64,000 nucleotides of DNA, from NCBI GenBank assembly GCA_934216615.1, contig CAKQCB010000004.1, positions 186,001-250,000 of the forward strand, in the 5' to 3' direction. Both the position numbers and the translations under genes were made by a program. Source of the DNA: an uncultured Anaerolineae bacterium (GTDB lineage: Bacteria; Chloroflexota; Anaerolineae; Aggregatilineales; Phototrophicaceae). The notes beneath the pieces were generated by a model, which was not told the DNA's origin, ran no database searches, and was given only the letters and a program-made list of their open reading frames with translations. This document shows, piece by piece, positions 35,588 to 44,096 of the stretch (position 1 is the stretch's first letter; every line of letters starts with the position of its first letter).

Positions 35588-35665
35588 GAAGGTGATAAAA
35601 ACGGCTTTCGCCTTGTAATCACCTTCTAAACAGTGTTGAATACATCGCATAGTTTAGAAGGTGAT
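35588..35665 (+). promoter_or_regulatory. pair of mutually exclusive hairpins masking a ribosome-binding site
   Basis: Segment B (35618-35631) can pair perfectly over 14 bp with segment C, GTTTAGAAGGTGAT (35652-35665), which holds the ribosome site of the gene starting at 35670. The same segment B can pair over 9 bp with segment A, GAAGGTGAT (35588-35596), freeing C. A and C share GAAGGTGAT. This is the logic of a translational switch. Confidence 0.5.
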
Positions 35666-35669
35666 AGAT

Positions 35670-37199
35670 ATGAATGTACGTGTTGTTATCCTCTTTTTCG
35701 CCAGCTTGTTCGTGGGCATCCCCACGATGATCACAGCGCAAACACCACCCCCAGCAGGATCATCTTCCATCACAGTTATTTTAGAGACATCCCCCGAAAA
35801 TGGGACGATGGACGATTTAATATTGCGACTTGGGGGAAGTTTTAGCGGCCTACCGTTTGAAATGCCCTTGATCTTGCCCGGCGATCTTGCGCCAAACGCG
35901 ACGAACACCTATTCATTTCTCACCCCCTACGAGTTTTGTGAAATTTTCACGTTTCGCTTGGAGAAACTTGCTGGAGGCACTGGCGATGATTGGCTCGGCA
36001 TCGTCCGTTCAATCCAGATCAACAGCGTCGAAGTGTGGGCGAACACCGCTCCATTTAGCGATTATTCCCCGCTCAACGAAGGCAATTGGCGCGCGGGGAT
36101 ATGGTGGCAAACCGAAGCCTATACCTCACGTTGCCCCTTAACCCCGCTCAGCATCGAATTTGTGACGGGCGAAAATGGCACAGTGGATACTCCAAGTTTA
36201 TTTGTGACAGGCGCTTTCTCTGCATCACCGTTCAATCTCAACTTAGACACCGCCTTTCCAGCCAATGAAACTCAAACCTTTGATGTCATGCTTCCGTTTG
36301 ATTTTTGCGACCTCACAGGATGGCGCTTGTTAAAAGGTACAACGGATGGCGTTGACGATGATTGGCTCATCCATGAACTGCATATCGACATGGATGGCAT
36401 CGACGCGCTGTATACCAATCCATCAATGGCTGATCTGGGCGCAGTCACGTATGGCAGTAATTTTTCTGGCACATGGGATGATGCTGAGGCGTATACATCC
36501 CGTTGTACCAACAGCACCGCGCCTCTTTTAAATGCAACGCTTCCCGCAGTCATCCCCGCCTTTTTGGTCGATAACTTGCTTGCGACGTTAGCCGTGCCTG
36601 ACCTGCCGATGGGCAATTTAAATATGAGCCTGCTGAATGTATCTACACTCACGCCAGCGCCCACCACAGCACCCACGACGCAAGAACCCGTTGCCGTGAT
36701 AGAATCACCGATCCCCTTGCCTAGCGCGACTTTCACTTCATCAGGACAGGTTCAGGTACAAGTGATCGGGCAGGCGACGCAATCGAATACGCAGGTTCCA
36801 CAAAATACTGTCCCACCAACACAAATCCCAGCGACCCCTGTGCAGTTTGTGCCTCCGCCCACCGCCACGCCAACCCAAGTTCTCGTCGTTCCGCCGACTT
36901 CTGCTCCGGCAGGCGGTGGATCAACGGGTGGAGGTGCGTGCGCGAACGTGTTACCTCGTCGCCTCATCATTGGGAATCAGGGACGGGTCACACCCGGAAC
37001 GCCGAATCGCGTCCGTAGTGAGCCGAATACTCAAGCGCAAGTTTTAGGGACCATCCCCGGTGGGGAGCCGTTCACGGTTTTACAAGGCCCCACCTGCGAT
37101 TCTGCCAACGGCATCGCATGGTGGCAAGTCGATTACAACGGCCTTATCGGTTGGACGGCGGAAGGTCAGGGTCAAACCTATTTCGTCGAACCTGCATAG
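35670..37199 (+). CDS. secreted protein with duplicated beta module and C-terminal SH3b domain
   Basis: About 509 residues. Signal peptide MNVRVVILFFASLFVG with cleavage near TAQ. Two copies of a module of about 130 residues follow, each with a mid FCE/FCD-x-x-x-x-RL segment, a G-DDWL motif and a closing EAYTSRC (ends near residues 152 and 276), suggesting disulfide-stabilised repeats. A long Thr/Pro/Gln linker (about 330-430) leads to an SH3b domain with NRVRSEPNTQAQVLGTI and WWQVDYNGLIGW. No enzymatic motif. Likely surface-exposed. Its ribosome site is inside a 14-bp stem, and repeat copy D begins 5 bp after its stop codon. Confidence 0.75.
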   Translation: MNVRVVILFFASLFVGIPTMITAQTPPPAGSSSITVILETSPENGTMDDLILRLGGSFSGLPFEMPLILPGDLAPNATNTYSFLTPYEFCEIFTFRLEKLAGGTGDDWLGIVRSIQINSVEVWANTAPFSDYSPLNEGNWRAGIWWQTEAYTSRCPLTPLSIEFVTGENGTVDTPSLFVTGAFSASPFNLNLDTAFPANETQTFDVMLPFDFCDLTGWRLLKGTTDGVDDDWLIHELHIDMDGIDALYTNPSMADLGAVTYGSNFSGTWDDAEAYTSRCTNSTAPLLNATLPAVIPAFLVDNLLATLAVPDLPMGNLNMSLLNVSTLTPAPTTAPTTQEPVAVIESPIPLPSATFTSSGQVQVQVIGQATQSNTQVPQNTVPPTQIPATPVQFVPPPTATPTQVLVVPPTSAPAGGGSTGGGACANVLPRRLIIGNQGRVTPGTPNRVRSEPNTQAQVLGTIPGGEPFTVLQGPTCDSANGIAWWQVDYNGLIGWTAEGQGQTYFVEPA

Positions 37200-37204
37200 C
37201 GATA

Positions 37205-37390
37205 ACCTCACCTGCTTCGCTGATGCTCAGCCGTCCTCTCCGTGGGGAGAGGACAAAGACGCGGACAGGATAGGTTATGTCTCGGTGGGCAAGTCACCGA
37301 CTTGCCCCTACAAAATCCTGATTTGCAACGTGATTTCCTCGCCCTCTCCCCATGGAGAGGGCACGATAGCGGAGCTATCGGGGTGAGGTG
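37205..37390 (+). repeat. modular palindromic repeat, copy D (short form)
   Basis: Begins 5 bp after the preceding stop codon. It has ACCTCACCTGCTTCGCTGA, the GTCCTCTCC hairpin, the GGGCAAGTC-ACC-GACTTGCCC hairpin, the GCCCTCTCC hairpin, CGATAGCGGAGCTATCG and GGGGTGAGGTG: a complete short-form reference copy. Confidence 0.9.
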
Positions 37391-37433
37391 CCCTTGATAG
37401 CTTCATTTATTCCAGTGTTAATCATCTATCCAC

Positions 37434-37659
37434 GATGTAGGGGTAAGTCGCTGACTTGTCCATTTTAAAAACACCTCACCTGCTTCGCTGATGCTCAGCC
37501 GTCCTCTCCGTGGGGAGAGGACAAAGACGCGGACAGGATAGGTCATATTTCGCGGACAGGGCAAGTCACCGACTTGCCCCTACACAAAACCTTGATTTGT
37601 AACGTGATTCTTCTCGCCCTCTCCCACGAATAGGAACGCGACCCCGACAGGGTGAGGTG
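37434..37659 (+). repeat. modular palindromic repeat, copy E, preceded by a lone hairpin module
   Basis: A solitary GTAGGGGTAAGTC/GACTTGTCC hairpin (37434-37462) is followed by a short-form unit (37472-37659) whose right part is shortened to ACCCCGACAGGGTGAGGTG. It ends 3 bp before the stop codon of the next, minus-strand gene. Confidence 0.85.
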
Positions 37660-37662
37660 ACT

Positions 37663-39132
37663 CTACCCAAAGCGCTTATTTTCCCGTACACGAGTATTCA
37701 AAATTTCGCGGATTTCATCCTGACTTTCAATCGCGATCTGGTCGATATAGATATTCGGATACTGGAGGCGAATATTTGCCACGATTGTATCCACCATCGC
37801 AGGCGGGCTGATGAGCGTGATCGCCAAACTTTGTGTATTCGGAATGAAGTGGATCAGATCGCTTCGGGACGAGACGATGGGGCGAAAATGATTCCAATAC
37901 GCTTGCGCCGTATCAAAGAACCAACCCGCATCCAACCCGGGCGCCAGTAAGATCATGTGATGGTCAGCCGTACCCCGTATCGGCCCGGGGCCGCTGATCG
38001 TCGGTGTAGGCGTGATGCGTGAACGCGGGTCACCCATCACCTCAAAGGGGGGCACTTGCTTTAATACGGGCGGGATGCGCTGAAGATGATCAATCGCGGG
38101 GGCATACCCACCTTCGGGTGGATACAGAATATCTTCCTTCCACAGACATAAGCCGAAAAACCACGGCGGGGCTTCACGCGCAATCCATTCAAACATCGCA
38201 ACGGTTGCCTCTGCATGGCTGTGTTCATCATACGAAGGGTAACGGTCATCTTGTTGATGTGGCCCGCCGTAGATGGGTAGAACACCGCCTTCCGTCCCCA
38301 CGACGGGAATATTTTCAGAACCCCAAATCATATTACAGCGTTCGTTGAACATTCGCCCTACGGCGATCAAACCGTTTGGGTCGCCATACGGGGATAGTGC
38401 CGTACCCCCATAAACGGTACGCCCCGGATCGTCGGCTTGGCAAATTGGATCATAGGGATATTCCCAATGCCAGCCGGGTTCTTGCGACCGTTGATCTCGC
38501 GACGGACGAGCGCTCAACGGCCCGCGACCGGGGATTTCTTGATAAAAGTGATTGGCAACATAGGGATGCGTCGCGCAGTATAAGCCATTCTGTAAAACGT
38601 AATTAAAACGGTCGTAATGATTGTTGGCTAAATAATTGAGGAACTGATCCATCCAAGGGACGGTTGCATAACGCGGAACGTTGCTCTCTGTGAGCGACAC
38701 AAACCCCGGGTAACAGCCCAAACTGACCACATATTCCGCGAAGTTGAGCCAATTGTCCATCATCGGGCGAATGATGGTATTCGTGTCTTCCCATGAAGGG
38801 TCAAACCCAATCGGCCATTCGACATCAACATTCGGTTCATTATAAAACTCGAACCACTTCACCCCTACCGAAGCAAACGCGCGAACGATGCTCTGTAAGT
38901 GTTGGTCGAACGGGCCAGCGCCGTAACGTTCGACGTATAGACGGGCGATGGGCGTGATGCCTCTCGAAAGAAAATAGACTGAATCATCTACATATTCGGT
39001 GCCAGCACAAACCAGCTTCACCCATCCGAACTGTGGATTTTCATATTTCCAGTAATCTGGCGGGGATTGAAACGCGCTGGCGACGTGTAACCCTCGCGGA
39101 TTTCGTGACCAGATATATTCATCAAGACGCAT
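37663..39132 (-). CDS. clan GH-A glycosidase-like TIM-barrel protein
   Basis: 489 residues. The first 340 look like a (beta/alpha)8 glycosidase: ITPIARLYVERYG, then KWFEFYNEPNVDVEWP with the acid/base-like Glu in NEPN, and later IPVVGTEGGVLPI with a second Glu at the nucleophile position. After a Pro/Thr linker a C-terminal domain of about 100 residues (HHMILLAPGLDAGWFFDTAQAYWNHFRP) follows that I do not recognise. No signal peptide is visible, unusual for this type. The ATG at 39132 has GAGGAG five bases ahead. The substrate cannot be stated. Confidence 0.6.
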   Translation of the reverse strand: MRLDEYIWSRNPRGLHVASAFQSPPDYWKYENPQFGWVKLVCAGTEYVDDSVYFLSRGITPIARLYVERYGAGPFDQHLQSIVRAFASVGVKWFEFYNEPNVDVEWPIGFDPSWEDTNTIIRPMMDNWLNFAEYVVSLGCYPGFVSLTESNVPRYATVPWMDQFLNYLANNHYDRFNYVLQNGLYCATHPYVANHFYQEIPGRGPLSARPSRDQRSQEPGWHWEYPYDPICQADDPGRTVYGGTALSPYGDPNGLIAVGRMFNERCNMIWGSENIPVVGTEGGVLPIYGGPHQQDDRYPSYDEHSHAEATVAMFEWIAREAPPWFFGLCLWKEDILYPPEGGYAPAIDHLQRIPPVLKQVPPFEVMGDPRSRITPTPTISGPGPIRGTADHHMILLAPGLDAGWFFDTAQAYWNHFRPIVSSRSDLIHFIPNTQSLAITLISPPAMVDTIVANIRLQYPNIYIDQIAIESQDEIREILNTRVRENKRFG

Positions 39133-39371
39133 AAACACTCCTCAAAATGAAATCTTCTTTATGGGCACAGGATATTCAACAGACACCGCGACCAAGATCA
39201 CATAAGTCGGAGAGTATTTCCGTCATGCGAAACGCCACGCCGTGAGATGCCTCTATGAATCAGGCTGATAAACAGCCCCAAAGATACCCCATAAAATCAT
39301 TTTTACTTAAACAGGGGATGAGTTTGCCCTTAAATGTGAAACTTTTTTTCGCCTGTGATCATCACACACCT

Positions 39372-39665
39372 TTAAGAAGGCATTTCTACTTCAAAGCGGA
39401 TGAATACGTGATCGCCTTCATTGAGGTTTTCGGCTTTACGCACCACAGCTTTTAAGGGCACGAGATACAGTCCGTCTTTGGGGAAAAGTGAGGTCGTGAA
39501 TTCCGTATTGCCAATGTAAACCCGCACCGGAATCACGCCCCAGCCATAGGTGACCCTATTCGCAATCGCTTTGATGTCGGCACTTTCGGCTTCGGGAACA
39601 GTCACAAAATAATATGGGGATGGCCCGCGCCAATACCAAATATCACCGCTGAACTCAAATTCCAT
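39372..39665 (-). CDS. DUF1905-domain protein
   Basis: 97 residues matching the small beta-barrel DUF1905: FEFSGDIWYWRGPSPYYFVTVP at the N-terminus, GWGVIPVRVYIGNTEFTTSLFP in the middle and GDHVFIRFEVE at the end. This domain often stands alone or next to a YdeI/OmpD-associated domain; its function is unknown. The preceding 230 bp up to 39131 contain nothing recognisable. Confidence 0.85.
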   Translation of the reverse strand: MEFEFSGDIWYWRGPSPYYFVTVPEAESADIKAIANRVTYGWGVIPVRVYIGNTEFTTSLFPKDGLYLVPLKAVVRKAENLNEGDHVFIRFEVEMPS

Positions 39666-39812
39666 AATTGCCCCTCATGTTCCATTGTGTAATTTAGTGT
39701 ATCACGGCTTCGTGTATCCCTAGTGATGCGGATGAAGTCGATCATTCACAAACATAAAGGCGACCTAAAAAAGATCGCCCTTTGTCTGTTTCTTGATTAA
39801 AAAACGCCTCTA

Positions 39813-40508
39813 TTAATCGGGCAAGGTGAATGTGCCCCCCGGGTCTAAGACGATGGGGGTTGCGTCGGTCTGTTGGTTCACTTGGGAAGCCCATGCCCCG
39901 CCATCTACAGCGATGAGGCCAAAGGTGTTGTAGTGCATCGGCACGACATAACGCGGGCGGATGTATTGGATCGCTTTGATCGAGTCTGCTGGCCCCATCG
40001 TGAAATAATCCCCGATGGGTAAAAATGCGATATCAATACCATGATCGCCGATCAACTGCATATCCGAGAATAAGGCGGTGTCGCCCGCAAAATAGAGACG
40101 CTTCCCACTTTCTTTTGCGGTGATGATATACCCGCCCGGATTGCCTCCATAGGTTCCATCAGGGAAAGAGGAACTGTGAAACGCGAGCGTCATTTTAGCG
40201 GTTAAAAAGCCGAGGTCTAGCGTACCACCGGTGTTAAACCCATGAACCGTCTCAACACCTTTACGGCTAAACCATTCGGATATTTCGACATTGGTCGCCA
40301 CAGCGGCGTTAGAACGTTTGGCGATGTCCACAGTATCGCCAGTATGATCGCCATGCGCATGCGTCACAAAAATCACTTCGGGGTTTAAGCTGTTGGCTTC
40401 TGTAGAAGCGAGGGGATTACCCGTCAAAAATGGATCAAAAAGCACCGAATGACCCTCTATATTCATTAAAAATGCAGAGTGTCCAAGCCAAGTGTATGAA
40501 ATTGTCAT
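39813..40508 (-). CDS. metal-dependent hydrolase, UPF0173 / metallo-beta-lactamase fold
   Basis: 231 residues. The zinc-binding motif THAHGDHTGD lies near residues 50-59 and further ligands in YFAGDTALF (about 125) and VPMHYNTFG (about 190). Length and motif order match the UPF0173 group of the MBL superfamily (YtkL-like), whose substrates are not established; the L-ascorbate-6-phosphate lactonase UlaG is the nearest characterised relative. The gene is 40 bp downstream of the histidine kinase on the same strand and may be cotranscribed with it. Confidence 0.9.
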   Translation of the reverse strand: MTISYTWLGHSAFLMNIEGHSVLFDPFLTGNPLASTEANSLNPEVIFVTHAHGDHTGDTVDIAKRSNAAVATNVEISEWFSRKGVETVHGFNTGGTLDLGFLTAKMTLAFHSSSFPDGTYGGNPGGYIITAKESGKRLYFAGDTALFSDMQLIGDHGIDIAFLPIGDYFTMGPADSIKAIQYIRPRYVVPMHYNTFGLIAVDGGAWASQVNQQTDATPIVLDPGGTFTLPD

Positions 40509-40547
40509 GGAAATATCCCTCTTTTAAAAATGATTTTTAATATCGGT

Positions 40548-41816
40548 TTATCCGTTCGAAGGTGGTTTTTTCATCAGCGGGATTGCAATTGTGAAAACGG
40601 AGCCTTTATTTAACCCAGCACTTTGTGCCCAAATTTTTCCACCGTGTCCTTCGACCACGGCTTTAGAAATACTTAACCCGATCCCTAACCCGCCATGATG
40701 GCGCGTCATGTGATCTTCTACCTGAACAAAACGTTGAAAAATACGTTCGAGATTTTCTTCTGCAAGGCCAATGCCATTATCACTAATGAGTATCCATGCT
40801 TCGGCCCCGTTAGGCACTTCGACACGCACATTAATTCGTCCATTGTCAGGGGTAAACCGAATCGCATTATTCAATATATTCGTGATCGCGATTTGCATGC
40901 GTTCACGGTCAATGTTGACAAACGTATCTTGCGGGGGGGGCAATACCAACAGGTGATGATGCTTCGATTCAACGGAATGACGGATGTCAATATCATCGAC
41001 AACTTGGCGAATGAATGCTTCTAAGTTGGTAGGCCGAGGTTTAATTTTAATTTCGCTGGTTTCAAGATGGTTGAGATTGGTGAGCGATTCAATAATTCTA
41101 CCGAGCTGGTTCGCGCTGGCTAAAATCGTTTCTGCATGCGAAGCGTACTCTTCATCGCCAATTTCCTGAAGAAACCCCGCATATCCCAAAATAACGCTGA
41201 GCGGGGTGCGAAGTTCATGCGAAGCAATAGAAATGAACTCGTTCTTCATTTTATCGAGCGTGCTCAGTTCATCATTCACTTTTTGCAACGTGGAGAGCAG
41301 TAGAGAAACTTCAATCGCCACCGCCGCTTGTGATGCAAGAATACTTAAATAATGGATGTCGTCCGGCGTCCAGTCGCCATTATTTTTATTGACCGCTTCA
41401 AGAATCCCAATCGAACGGTTTTTATAGCGCATCGGCAGGGCCAAAACGGATTTTGTTCTAAACGCAGTGGTTTCATCGACTTTGGCATAAAAACGCGGGT
41501 CCATCGCCACATTATTCACAGCGACTACCCTATTTTCTACCAGCGCCGTCCCTGCGATACTTGAAAGCGGTATCGGCTGACCGACCATCAAGTCTTCTTT
41601 TTTGTCGGTTTCAGGAATCGCCATAAAACGAAGTTCCTGCGTTCTGGGGTTCCACAATAATACAGAGGCCGATTCCGCATCAACGATATCCGTTGCGATT
41701 TCGGTGATGAGTTTTAATAAGGGGCGTAATCGTAAGGTCGAGCTCAACGTAACGCTAACCTCAGCCAGGCGTGTCAAAATTTGAACTTGACGATGAAGCT
41801 GCGTTTGCGATTCCAT
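40548..41816 (-). CDS. GAF-domain sensor histidine kinase (orphan)
   Basis: 422 residues, no transmembrane segment. A GAF domain (about 28-175) contains SVLLWNPRTQELRF and SVLALPMRYKNRSIGILEAVN. A short coiled coil leads to the dimerisation box with His in SIASHELRTPLSV, then the ATPase with N-box NILNNAIRF, G1 DNGIGLAEENLERIF and G2 GLGIGLSISKAV. No response regulator is adjacent. It would sense a cytosolic small molecule or redox state. Its promoter lies in the repeat-rich region 41817-42524, which may contain its control sites. Confidence 0.92.
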   Translation of the reverse strand: MESQTQLHRQVQILTRLAEVSVTLSSTLRLRPLLKLITEIATDIVDAESASVLLWNPRTQELRFMAIPETDKKEDLMVGQPIPLSSIAGTALVENRVVAVNNVAMDPRFYAKVDETTAFRTKSVLALPMRYKNRSIGILEAVNKNNGDWTPDDIHYLSILASQAAVAIEVSLLLSTLQKVNDELSTLDKMKNEFISIASHELRTPLSVILGYAGFLQEIGDEEYASHAETILASANQLGRIIESLTNLNHLETSEIKIKPRPTNLEAFIRQVVDDIDIRHSVESKHHHLLVLPPPQDTFVNIDRERMQIAITNILNNAIRFTPDNGRINVRVEVPNGAEAWILISDNGIGLAEENLERIFQRFVQVEDHMTRHHGGLGIGLSISKAVVEGHGGKIWAQSAGLNKGSVFTIAIPLMKKPPSNG

Positions 41817-42524
41817 GCGTAATAATGACCTATGTATCTCTATAAAAACCCAATGAAAATTTCAATCACTCATAATAGCTTAGCGAACAATTCAATATTT
41901 TGCTTGATTTTATCGCGATGAGTTTTGCCGTTTTAATGAAATTGTTCTCAATAGAATGTATTTAAATAATTGTAGTCGTATATCGTAGGGCTGTTCACAG
42001 TGTAGATAACTTTTACGCATCCCTGCGTTATCACAGAATATATCGCATTTTTAACCCTTTAGCCTGTTTCTTTTGGGTAATATATGGGATATATAGAACA
42101 GGTGTATTAAGAATCATGAACAGTTGAATTGTTCACAGCCTGTTCAAAACTTCACGGTTATGAACAATCTGACTTTGTAAACCGATGGTTAAAAACTTAT
42201 TAACATATTTGGGTAATGTTTTAGACAGGTTTGGGATAGTTATGAACAGGCATTTAGTGAGAATTTCAAAGTTATGAACAGGGTTTTGAACAGGTCATCA
42301 ACAGAGTTATGAACAGACCCTTTAAATTGTAATACTTTTTGAAATTATTTTATCCCCAATACTTGGATAAAATTGGGATAAATAGGGATTTATACCAGAT
42401 ATCAAAACATTGTACTGTAGGTTTCAACAGCAGAATTTCGGGGTAATTCGCGCAAATCCTAGAATTGCATATACTTTAAGAGTGATGAAATTCGCTCTAA
42501 TATGAACGCAAGGATTGATAAGGC
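41817..42524. other. 708-bp AT-rich region with TTATGAACA repeats: candidate oriC or operator array
   Basis: Four exact TTATGAACA copies (42158, 42240, 42272, 42307) plus TCATGAACA (42114) and TTTTGAACA (42284), all in one orientation, several followed by GG or G. Inverted relatives TGTTCACAG lie at 41992 and 42130 and TGTTCAAAA at 42141. TTATCCCCA (42350) is 8 of 9 to a consensus DnaA box. The region also holds a block at 42071-42095 nearly identical to one upstream of dnaA (16762-16784). It has no ORF. Confidence 0.5.
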
Positions 42525-43400
42525 ATGTCGATCAACGACCAATTACAAGAGGCTTACCAGCTTGTTCGTTCAGGCAATAAACCCGCCGCAGTAAACATTT
42601 TGCTCCCCATTGTTCGTGCGAACCAGAATAACGCCGATGCTTGGTGGTTGCTGGCTAATTCTGTCAATAATGACGAACAAGCGAGGCGTGCATTAGAACA
42701 GGTTTTGCGCTTGCGCCCTAATGATGAACGCGCGCGTAAAATGTTAGACAAATTAAATGCGCAATCTTTCGGCATGGGGGCAGCGCCCACCATGACAAAT
42801 ATTCCTCCACAACAAACCTATAGCAACGATCCGTTTGCGAATAAACCTGCCCAGAGTTTTAACGCCGCCCCGCCACCTGACCCTTTTAGCGGTGGCACGC
42901 CACAATATGGCGGGGGCGCAAGTTTCGGAAATGCCCCTCAGCCCGGCGGATATTACATGCCCCCTGGTGGGCCTGTAAAACAACGTAGTGGCTGTCGCAG
43001 TTGTTTGATCGGCTGTTTGGTGGTCGTCGTCATTTTGGCTCTGGCTTGCGCGGGGACGTTGATTTTTGCGCGCAGCGCTGTTGTTGGGGTTCTTGACCAA
43101 GTTGCGACCCAAAACCCAGAACAATTTAATCAACTACTGACCCAAGTTCCTAACTTTGGCGAACTTTGGGAAGCGCTGCGTTCTGGCGATATGGATGCGC
43201 TCCAACGTGCCGGTGAAGGGATGGCGACCCAATTCAATGGCCAAGCGAACGATTTTATCCTCACTGCCACTGCTGGGTTTGGTCAGTTCGGCGAGGACCT
43301 TAACAGCGTGATGTTAACCGCCACCGCAGTATTTGAACAAGTAGGGGGCAGCGCTGAAGATTTGATGGCGACGGCGAATGCGCTCCAGAGCGGTAAATAA
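42525..43400 (+). CDS. TPR-containing single-pass membrane protein
   Basis: 291 residues. Residues 1-75 hold two tetratricopeptide-like repeats (LVRSGNKPAAVNILLPIVRANQNNADAWWLLAN and the following pair). A Gly/Pro/Asn-rich linker (80-155) follows, then a GCRSCLIGC motif and one transmembrane helix (about 165-187). The extracytoplasmic tail (190-291) is helical and rich in Gln, Asn and Thr. This is a common Chloroflexota layout of unknown role; the TPR suggests cytoplasmic partner binding. It is followed by a strong terminator. Confidence 0.72.
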   Translation: MSINDQLQEAYQLVRSGNKPAAVNILLPIVRANQNNADAWWLLANSVNNDEQARRALEQVLRLRPNDERARKMLDKLNAQSFGMGAAPTMTNIPPQQTYSNDPFANKPAQSFNAAPPPDPFSGGTPQYGGGASFGNAPQPGGYYMPPGGPVKQRSGCRSCLIGCLVVVVILALACAGTLIFARSAVVGVLDQVATQNPEQFNQLLTQVPNFGELWEALRSGDMDALQRAGEGMATQFNGQANDFILTATAGFGQFGEDLNSVMLTATAVFEQVGGSAEDLMATANALQSGK

Positions 43401-43432
43401 AAAAACGCTCTCATCAACGTTATGCTCACAAG

Positions 43433-43462
43433 CGCCGATCAATCTACTTGATCGGCGTTTTT
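43433..43462 (+). terminator. terminator after the TPR membrane protein
   Basis: A perfect 10-bp stem, CGCCGATCAA/TTGATCGGCG, with a 5-nt loop, followed by five T, 33 bp after the stop. Confidence 0.9.
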
Positions 43463-43585
43463 GTTAGGGGGATTTCTTGTTTAAATAGAGAATAATCGTG
43501 ACGGTGCAGGGTCAGCTTGAACAAGTTGATCCATTTCACTCGATAAGATTATATTTTGACCCGCGCGTATAAGGTGATGGATCAC

Positions 43586-44053
43586 ATGGAAGCATTTCAA
43601 GGCAGGATTCGGCATGCTCACCCTGAAGAAGCAAAAACGATCACCGACATGGTGGTACGCTCAAAAGCCTACTGGGGATATGATGCTCAGTTTATGGCGA
43701 ATGTCCTTCAGTTCTTAATTATCGACGCCCAATATATACAAGATATGGATACGTTCGTCGCAATATTAGAGGAAAAGATCGTTGGGGTGGTTACGCTGGC
43801 GCCTTTGGATTCGGAAGATGTAGAAATAGATCATCTCTTTGTTGATCCTAGCGCGATTGGGAAGGGGGTGGGCAAAGCGCTCTGGCAGTATGCGCTTCGC
43901 TCTGTGCGATCTAAAAACTTCAAGCGCATCTTCCTCATCGCTGACCCGAACGCAGAACGGTTCTATATTCACATGGGGGCTGTGCGCATCGGCGATGAAC
44001 CCTCTAGCGCGATAGAGGGCCGAAAACTTCCGCTCATGCGTTATGACTTATAA
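43586..44053 (+). CDS. GNAT-family N-acetyltransferase
   Basis: 155 residues. IRHAHPEEAKTITDMVVRSKAYWGY opens the chain, VGVVTLAPLDSEDVEIDHLFVDPSAIGKGVGKALW carries the central strand and the acetyl-CoA loop (IGKGVGKA), and FYIHMGAVRIGDEPS is the usual last motif. The frame can be read from a TTG at 43556, but AAGGTG lies about nine bases before the ATG at 43586, which starts right at the domain. Substrate unknown. It is convergent with the M42 peptidase; the two share a bidirectional terminator. Confidence 0.83.
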   Translation: MEAFQGRIRHAHPEEAKTITDMVVRSKAYWGYDAQFMANVLQFLIIDAQYIQDMDTFVAILEEKIVGVVTLAPLDSEDVEIDHLFVDPSAIGKGVGKALWQYALRSVRSKNFKRIFLIADPNAERFYIHMGAVRIGDEPSSAIEGRKLPLMRYDL

Positions 44054-44059
44054 AAAATA

Positions 44060-44089
44060 GCGCCTCACAAGTCAATTTGTGAGGCGCTG
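44060..44089. terminator. bidirectional terminator
   Basis: AGCGCCTCACAA and TTGTGAGGCGCT form a perfect 12-bp stem with a 6-nt loop between the convergent GNAT and M42 genes. Confidence 0.8.
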
Positions 44090-44096
44090 TGAATAT

